Of a stretch of 64,000 bases of DNA, positions 57,029 to 64,000 are shown one piece after another. The first letter of the stretch is position 1. Every line of letters starts with the position of its first letter. Location of the stretch: NCBI GenBank assembly GCA_947034885.2, contig OX344751.2, positions 45,227,082-45,291,081 of the forward strand, read 5' to 3'. The notes beneath the pieces were generated by a model. It made no database searches and was not told the origin of the DNA. It worked only from the letters and a program-made list of their open reading frames with translations. The DNA comes from Thuidium tamariscinum. Lineage: Eukaryota > Streptophyta > Bryopsida > Hypnales > Thuidiaceae. A program made the translations under genes and the position numbers.

Positions 57029-57770
57029 GGCCGCGGTCCCTCGCAACGCAAGCACAATGCCGAACAATGAAGCTGCGAAAGCTGCATCACTCACATCAAC
57101 GCAGACAAACAGGTAAACCACATTTGTTGAAACTGAAATTGAGCTTTGTCAGTCTGCTCTTCGCCGAACTGCTGTGTGAACGGGCCCCTTCCTCTGTCCC
57201 AACAACCAGTTATAACATTTTAATTTTGCTTTTAATTTTGTATCGTTTTCGACACTAAATTCTCAAAATTTTGAGAAAAATAACTCCAACCACTTTAAGA
57301 AATTTGTGTGTATGAAGAATTTGTTTGTGCAAGTTCACTGGTGCACTTAGAAAAATCGGTCTATATAACACTTAAAACTACATATCTGTGTAAAAAGATA
57401 CATTCTATACCTATAAATTAAGTTTGAGAGAAGATAGGGAATAGGTTGAAAGTTGTAACATTGGATGCACTGAATATAGGTTCAAGTTAGAGGCCATTTT
57501 TAAATGATTATTTGTTTTAGGATGAGTCATGCATTTTAAAAAGTATCTTATTGTTTTCTAACTTTTGTTTTTATAGTAGTATTAGTATGCTCTATATTGT
57601 TGTCACAACCATTACTATGTTAATTGTAATTACCATAAAAGTAACAACTAAATCCTCTTTAATCTCCCTCTATACCTATTTTCAATCCTTTCGATATGAT
57701 AAATTGTTTGTAGTACTAACATTTAATATTATGTATTCTATCAATTTTTATATTGGATATAAATGTATAA

Positions 57771-57776
<6 letters not shown>
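57029..57776. other. Helicase 5' flank and intergenic
   Basis: GC-elevated up to about 57200, fitting a leader and promoter, then AT-rich. No TATA box or named element can be supported. No other gene seen. Confidence 0.4.
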
Positions 57777-57842
<66 letters not shown>

Positions 57843-57905
57843 TTATTTTTTTTTCTTTTCTTTTTTTCTTTTTTTCTTTTTTTCTTTTTTTCTTTTTTTA
57901 TTTTT
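57777..57905. repeat. (TA)n microsatellite followed by T/C-rich tract
   Basis: A pure (TA)n run at about 57777-57833 continues into T-tracts with periodic C (ttttttctt units) to about 57905. The plus-strand frame at 57551-57937 with its IYIYIY repeat is this microsatellite translated. Confidence 0.9.
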
Positions 57906-60424
57906 TAAGATTCAATATCCAAGTGGTAGAATCTTGATGTGAAAAATAACTACTTATTGATATGGGATATATCAAAAAAATGTAGTAGTAAAACTATTTA
58001 TAAATGATGATTTTTTGAGGCTCAAAATATGAGTAGAGTCCATTTATAATGACTAGAAGAAAGGCTCAACTATTACTATTGGTTGTTTCAAAACAAGGTA
58101 ATAAGTGATGCTATTTACACATGCTGATTTTGTGATTGACAAAGACTTGACTTTAAAAGTCCAAGTATACATGAGAAAAAAACCCCACTTATTGCTATTT
58201 GGTCTATCAAAATAGTAAAACATTTATGGACGTTGATTTGCATCACTTGAAACTCAAGATATGATGTTAGTCCAATAATACATGCCTAAATTAAGTACAT
58301 TTGGAAAAAATTTTAAACCTTATGACTTACCAGACATGCTCCAGCTATAAGTACTTTATCTTACAGCTAGTTCTTACTTGGAGAAATTATTGAAGTTCAT
58401 TTAAATTCTAGCATCTTGAAGCATAAATCTGAAAAAGTAAACAACATGCTTGGATGATTCAGTATCTCTCTGATATTGATAATGAAGAAGCTACCTGTGG
58501 ACAAGATCCCAACTCATGGGATGAGTCAAAGCCCCAATGAAACGGTCAAAACAAACCGGCCGTCAAACAGGGACCGAGGAACAGGCTGGATATGACCAAA
58601 CTCGATACAGGAGCTACAAAACACGGAACCTAATCAGAATACTCGGTGATTTCAGCAGTGGTCTACTAGTCTTGCTGGTGGTTGCTGAACGGTGAAAAAA
58701 CGGAGATTGCTAGAAAACTTCAGTAAACTGATAACTAGAAACTTGGGAGCTGAGGCATAGGCTGGAGTGAGTCGGGGAATATTTTGGACGAATCATGTCT
58801 TCATCACAGCGTGCTTCTAACAACCAGGTTCAATGGAATTACAGTGTGGAATATTTGCAGTGTGGTAGTTGCTTTTGTCATTTGAATTTGTAACTTGTGA
58901 AAGCTATAACACACGATGTGGTCTGAAGACACCCGTTGCATCTCACTGACAGGACATTTGTGTGTTTTTTGTTGCTGGGATGGGCACAGGTGAGGGCCAC
59001 ATCCTCTTGGAGCAGTTCAGTGATTTAAGCAAACCAATACTTCCATTTTTCCACATAGTGATGGGAAGTTATAGAAATAGAGTCTCTGGAGGTTGTCACA
59101 AGGTTGTTGATATGGGAAATAAAACACAGGGATGCATTGTTAGTCCTTATGTTTGGAAAAAATGATGTGATATTTTAGAACATAGTAGCTATATGTCACT
59201 GAGATTTTTTCTAATAGACATGAGTATGGAGCCATTCTTTGAGAAATATTAGGATACTCTAGAAAATACTTCTATAAGGCATGTCTCAAGGAAAAAAATA
59301 GGATATAATTTTAAAACCAAGCTCTAAAGCTGGGATTTATGATTAAAAATTTTCTTGCACAAATTAACCAAACTCATGTGTGTATGGAATAACTTGGGCA
59401 AGAGTGACAACATGGAAAAGTTTGTACTTAGGAGAGTGGGACATGTTATGATCTATTTCTTCTCTTATCATAGGAAGTAACTAGAGTAGCAGTGAAAAAA
59501 ATATGACAGTAGACAAGGTCTTTCTAAGAAGGCTCCTCCAGATCATAATTTATAGGACAGGAAATGGATTACACTGATAAAACGTGATACTCTATGATTA
59601 AGGATAAGTAGAATATTGCCTTCAAGTAGGGATGTTTCAGAAAAACGCATTTTTTTCCTTTGGCATACAAAAATATCCCAATCATTAGCAAACAAATTCA
59701 AAATTTAAAAGCAAAGTATAGGTCAAAATAAAGTATCAACTTGATGTCATGGCAATTGAAGTATTCTATAGTTTGTCAACCTATGGGCCCTATGGCCCAA
59801 TGTCTCTTTGCAATCAATTTTACATTTTTCAGTGTGGAAAAAAACTTGAGATTTCATATATGGCTTGCCTCATTTGTTGAAATGTAGTAAAACTAGCTTC
59901 ACACACCATGATTGTCCATCATCTAAGGTTTTTCATTGACATCAAGTTCTTCCATTTACATGATGGTTTAAAAAATCTTGACGTATGTCACAAAACAAAC
60001 AAAATTAACATTTGTTTTAATAGCATAGATATACTATACAATAAGTGGTATAATTGATGGCAATATTATTGATGTTAGAAAGTGTGTTCTTTATAGCCTA
60101 AATGGAAATTTCAAGACATTGACATTGAAATTGTTTGTGTGGATGGCTTATGACTCATGCCACAAGAAGTCATGAGTAATTCCCATTAGTGGTTGTATAT
60201 TCTAGCTAAGGATTGAATGTAGGTAATTAGTGGATGATAGTTATTGAGCTTATATGCTACAAACTCTAGGTTTTTTAAAAAAATTGTAAATATCTTTCTA
60301 TGGCTTAAAGGTTTTGAATATTTGCTTGAAGGATTTTTTAATGTATTATATAAATATGGATATATGGATAATCAAGTCTTCAAGTAACACCAAAAGACCA
60401 ACAAAAATTGAAAATAATATTATT
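57906..60424. other. Intergenic, GC-elevated island at 58.4-59.0 kb
   Basis: The part at about 58440-58990 has higher complexity and GC than its surroundings but no continuous frame beyond the 67-codon one at 58962-59165. It might be a non-coding transcript or gene relic. The rest is AT-rich without structure. Confidence 0.35.
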
Positions 60425-61095
60425 TTTTCTAAAAGAAAATACTATTTCTACATGGAAATTCATTCATTCAATTTGGACTAATAATGAAAAAGTTATGAAA
60501 AGTCTTTTTGGACTATCAAGTATCTCTTTCAAAAATAACTCGTAGATTTCATTTTCTAACTCAATTTGTACAATTCTTCACATGAAATTGTACATGATTT
60601 AGATAGCATACTATGAAAATCTTACCATTAGAATTAGCATGTTTCAACTCTATCTTAGAACTACTAATGATTCAATTTTCTTTATATCTTGTACTTATTT
60701 TTGTTTAATAATTTATTGAAGAATAAAAATAAAAATAATATTTTATTGAATTTTTTTAATATTATTCAATTCAAATATTTTGTAGAAAAATTTCAATGAA
60801 ATCCATATTGCAAAAAAATTTAATTAAAAAAAATTAAAGATTTCTTATAATATAGGCAAAAAAGGTGCAAGGAAAAAAATTCACTTCAAACACAAATATC
60901 TTGCAATCTACAAAATCAAAGTTTTTGAAATTTCTTTCATACAATTTCATATTGGTTGAGTGCAAGATTCTAGTCTTACAATAAATGAACAAAAAAAACT
61001 AAAGTTTTTAGACTTTGCAATAGAAATGGTAGTTTTGGGTTAAAGGTCAAGGATTGAATGATTTTGGCCATTCCAGAGGACTTGGTCTTAAGGAA
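60425..61095 (+). mobile_element. Decayed TTAA-family element (partial)
   Basis: The interior follows the family order ('ttggactaataatgaaaaagttatg', 'caaacacaaatatctt', 'agaaatggtagtttt'), but the right end is degraded (ggacttggtcttaagg) and the left end is missing. It lies about 200 bp upstream of the complete copy 3 in the same orientation. Confidence 0.55.
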
Positions 61096-61288
61096 GAAAA
61101 TAGAAAAATCTAGTGTTGATATACAAAAATGTAATGCAAATTATGATATACTTTGAAGATCATGTCTATGCAATAAAATCTGCTATTGAACTACCCAATT
61201 TTTATCAATAAGATTCATATAAAGAATTATATTCCTACTAAATTTGATTATAAATGAATATTATCATTTCTCTCAAGAATTCTTTTAT

Positions 61289-62206
61289 TTAACCCCTAAA
61301 GTACCAAAGTCCCCTCGGGGAACACTTGGGATTTTGGGCAAACTTGTGTGACGTGAAATTTTGACCTGATTTTTTGAAACTTTTTTTAAAGATAAGGAAT
61401 CACATCAGATTTCTAAAAATATAATTTTTTTTCAATTGGTGCCCGAGATCAGAAGTTTTGCCATCCAAAGTCAAAAAAGCAGTTCGGCGGGCAGGAAAAA
61501 AAACACAAAAGAATGAATTTTTTTTCTAAAAGATTATATTTTTCTACATTTGAAGCTTTGATTCATCCTATTTGGACTAATAATGAAAATTTTATGGACA
61601 ATCTTGTTTTTTGGGCAATCTAAGCATCTTCTTCAAGAAAAAAACTTAGAGAATTAATTTTTGAATGCAATTTTCAATTTTTTTCAATTTCTTTTTGAGA
61701 AGGTTAAGTTTGTTTTCAAAAACAATCCCACCATTGGGATTATGATTTTTTAATTCCATCTAAGGGCTATTAACAATTTAGTGTTTCATTCAACTTTGGA
61801 CCTACTTCTACTTAACAAATTTTTTATATGTGAAAATTGAGTTTTGACATTCTGAAATTTTTTCCTCCAACTCTCAACTCAAATGTTCAACATAAAAAAT
61901 TTTAACTTTATGGTCTATATGGTGTGTAGTGCAAAAGAAATCCACAAATGGCCGTCAAAGTCACATGAAATTGCAAGCCGCAGTTAAAAAAAACTTTTTT
62001 TTCCAACTTCAAATGCTAATATCACCCTATCCGTATGGTCAAACTTCATGAAATTCTTACCACATAATTTGAGACAAATGAAGTACAAGATCCTACAGTT
62101 AGATTCTAAGAAAAAAGTTTTTTTTGGTTTCTTGAGTGATTGCAGTAGAAATGGCAGTTTTCAGTGGTTTCAGAGCCAGAAAATGCCTTGGTATTTTAGG
62201 GGTTAA
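61289..62206 (+). mobile_element. TTAA-family non-autonomous DNA element, copy 3
   Basis: The 918-bp copy starts TTAACCCCTAAAGTACCAAAG and ends TTGGTATTTTAGGGGTTAA. Flanks (cttttat and agattgaa) show no duplication beyond TTAA. It is the clearest full-length reference for the left subterminal block CCCCTCGGGGAACACTTGGG. No coding capacity. Confidence 0.85.
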
Positions 62207-64000
62207 AGATTGAAATCTAAAAGCTCAATTATAAAGAATACTATCTTGCTAATTTGTTGAAGTCAATTTTAAAGCTTCAACAATCTATCATTATTAATCT
62301 TTAAAATACAAAAATTTGCAAGAAAATGTTCAAAATCAACATTACAAAAGTTAGAAAATTGGGCACAAAAATCGTAAGAAAACTAATAGATGAAAAAATC
62401 TATTTGGGGTCAAATAATTATTTGTTTGTAGGTCTCCACATTCTTTTAAGGATTAAAACTCAATTAAATAGTACCATGCATTATGAGAGTAATTATTTTT
62501 GAACATAGTAATCAAAATTGATGAAGAAAAAAAGCCCTTAAAGAGAGAGATTACAAGGTAATAAGAAGTCAACTCTAAACTATTCCTTGTATGTTTTCCT
62601 TTGCCTAATTCTCCTTATTTTTTTCTACTATTTTCTATAGTTTTCTCTACTTTATTTCAATATTTATAATTTTTTTTAATTGTTACTATTGACTTTTATT
62701 AAAGAAATTGATTTAAAATAATTTTAGAAATCAATTTAATGAAAAGAGGTGGGCTTCATAACTATTACTAAATATGTAATTAACATAATAGTGAATAGTC
62801 CAATGACGCTAGCGTTTGAGTGTGGAGCGGTGAGCTTGTGAGCTGTGAGCGTGAATCTTGTGAGCGGTGAGCCTAAACAAGACTTTAATGTTGAAGAAGT
62901 TGTTGGAAAAAAAATTCGGCCAAAATTATTCTAAAATATTTCTGAATTTACTATTTCTATGAAGTTTTGTGATCTATTACCGTGCCCCCCTATAACCGTG
63001 GATTGTCATGAAAAATTATATTGAGTAGCTATATATTGTTTAGGGTTTAGGTGTAGACTTCCAAAGTTTTGCAGAAGTATCAAATAAAAAACTTGATTTA
63101 CAGAAGCATAATTATAACTATCCTATACAAATAGGGATTTGGTACATGTGCTGGCACAAGAGTACTTGTAAGGGTTTAGTAAACAATTTTCAAGATTGGG
63201 ATGTTGTGCTACGTGAACCATTGAGGTAGACATTTAACAATTCTTTGTAAAGAAATTTACTTAGGGTTTAGGGTTTAGGGTATGAATGTGGCTTGAGGTT
63301 GTCATTACATAGCACATGTAAGTAGTTGCTCGAATTAGTTGAAAAAGACACAAAGAACTTTATTATAAAAGATACAAAATATATCCTATAAAGAAATAAC
63401 AAGAGAAGTGATGAAAGTGAGAATGTCAAAGAATGAGAGGAATGGAAAAAAAATAGGAACTGAAAGAAAAATGAAGAAATAAAAAACAATTGGGAATTCA
63501 AAGGAAACCTTATGGAAGTAAAGGGGAAAAAAAGGTAAAGGTGTAGAAATGGGTTCAAAATGGAAAAAATGGGGAGATCTTTATTGAAATTGGAGGATAA
63601 ATGGAAACAATTGAAGAAAATTGAAAAGAAAATACTTAACAAATGCATCTCCAAAATTAAAACCAAATAATGATGGACAAGGGGGAGAAAAGACAAGAGA
63701 AAAGGAATTTTGTCTTTTCGGTTTAGGAATACAAGGGTTTAGAAAATGATTCAAGAAAAAAAAATGTGTTTCATATTCACATGTGCATTATCATGATGAG
63801 ATATACAATTTGAACTTGTACATATGCATTTGAAAAAATTATCCCACATTTCCCTTACTTTTGAAGGTTAAGGGTCTTGTATTTTGGAATAAATATATTT
63901 CCTTCTATTCCATCATCTTCATATGATTTCATGCACAGAATATGTCCAATGATACAATATGGATGAGATACATTGAAAATAAGAAGCTATGCCTATTTCG
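62207..64000. other. AT-rich intergenic with telomere-type motif
   Basis: No gene. At 62815-62872 a GTGAGC-type motif recurs several times (short degenerate tandem). At 63261-63280 TTAGGGTTTAGGGTTTAGGG gives about three telomere-type units. The minus-strand frame at 63268-63696 is low-complexity S/F/L-rich and not a convincing gene. Confidence 0.45.

Noticed and set aside
57551..57937. 128-codon frame with a long IYIY repeat
   Set aside because: It is the translation of a (TA)n microsatellite and adjacent T-tracts.
63268..63696. 142-codon minus-strand frame
   Set aside because: Low-complexity Phe/Ser/Leu-rich translation of an A-rich, purine-biased stretch, starting near telomere-type repeats.

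Overview
The window is plant nuclear DNA. Three intact protein genes, all on the minus strand, sit in AT-rich, repeat-filled sequence. They are a GPI-anchored lipid-transfer protein, a cytosolic glutamyl-tRNA synthetase with two introns, and a Prp2-type DEAH-box splicing helicase with 26 introns. Telomere-type AAACCCTAA motifs, a Ty1/copia remnant, a CACTA element and a Stowaway-like element all fit a land plant. I cannot name the species. The protein divergence from flowering-plant relatives suggests, weakly, a seed-free lineage.

Layout: 1-4.1 kb holds repeat fragments and a GC-elevated stretch without a clear gene. At 4.1-4.5 kb is a small TA-flanked MITE. At 6.1-7.4 kb is the intronless, GC-rich gene with three lipid-transfer domains. 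From 8 to 14 kb there is AT-rich DNA with one TTAA-bounded element. From 14.4 to 28.2 kb lies a transposon graveyard: a decayed copia polyprotein with a MITE nested inside it, a 283-bp MITE, tandem repeats, a second TTAA element and a 1.4-kb fold-back palindrome. At 29.07-30.26 kb is a non-autonomous CACTA element with an intact AAT target duplication. From 30.8 to 34 kb there are further inverted repeats. At 36.47-36.73 kb is an aldo-keto reductase pseudogene fragment, followed by a 60-bp tandem array. At 38.2-39.8 kb a TTAA element carries a nested Stowaway-like element. At 40.4-43.2 kb is the Glu-tRNA synthetase, at 44.6-45.4 kb two more TA-flanked MITEs, and at 48.8-57.0 kb the helicase. 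The rest is AT-rich, with one more complete TTAA element at 61.3-62.2 kb.

The three genes do not form a pathway. Two are housekeeping functions (tRNA charging and pre-mRNA splicing) and the third is a cell-surface lipid-binding protein. The most unusual content is mobile. A family of about 0.9-kb elements has ends reading TTAACCCCTAAAGGACCAA and lacks any target duplication beyond TTAA, which resembles piggyBac-type termini. I found no operon, CRISPR array, rRNA or tRNA. Exon boundaries were worked out by hand from splice consensus, reading-frame continuity and family conservation.
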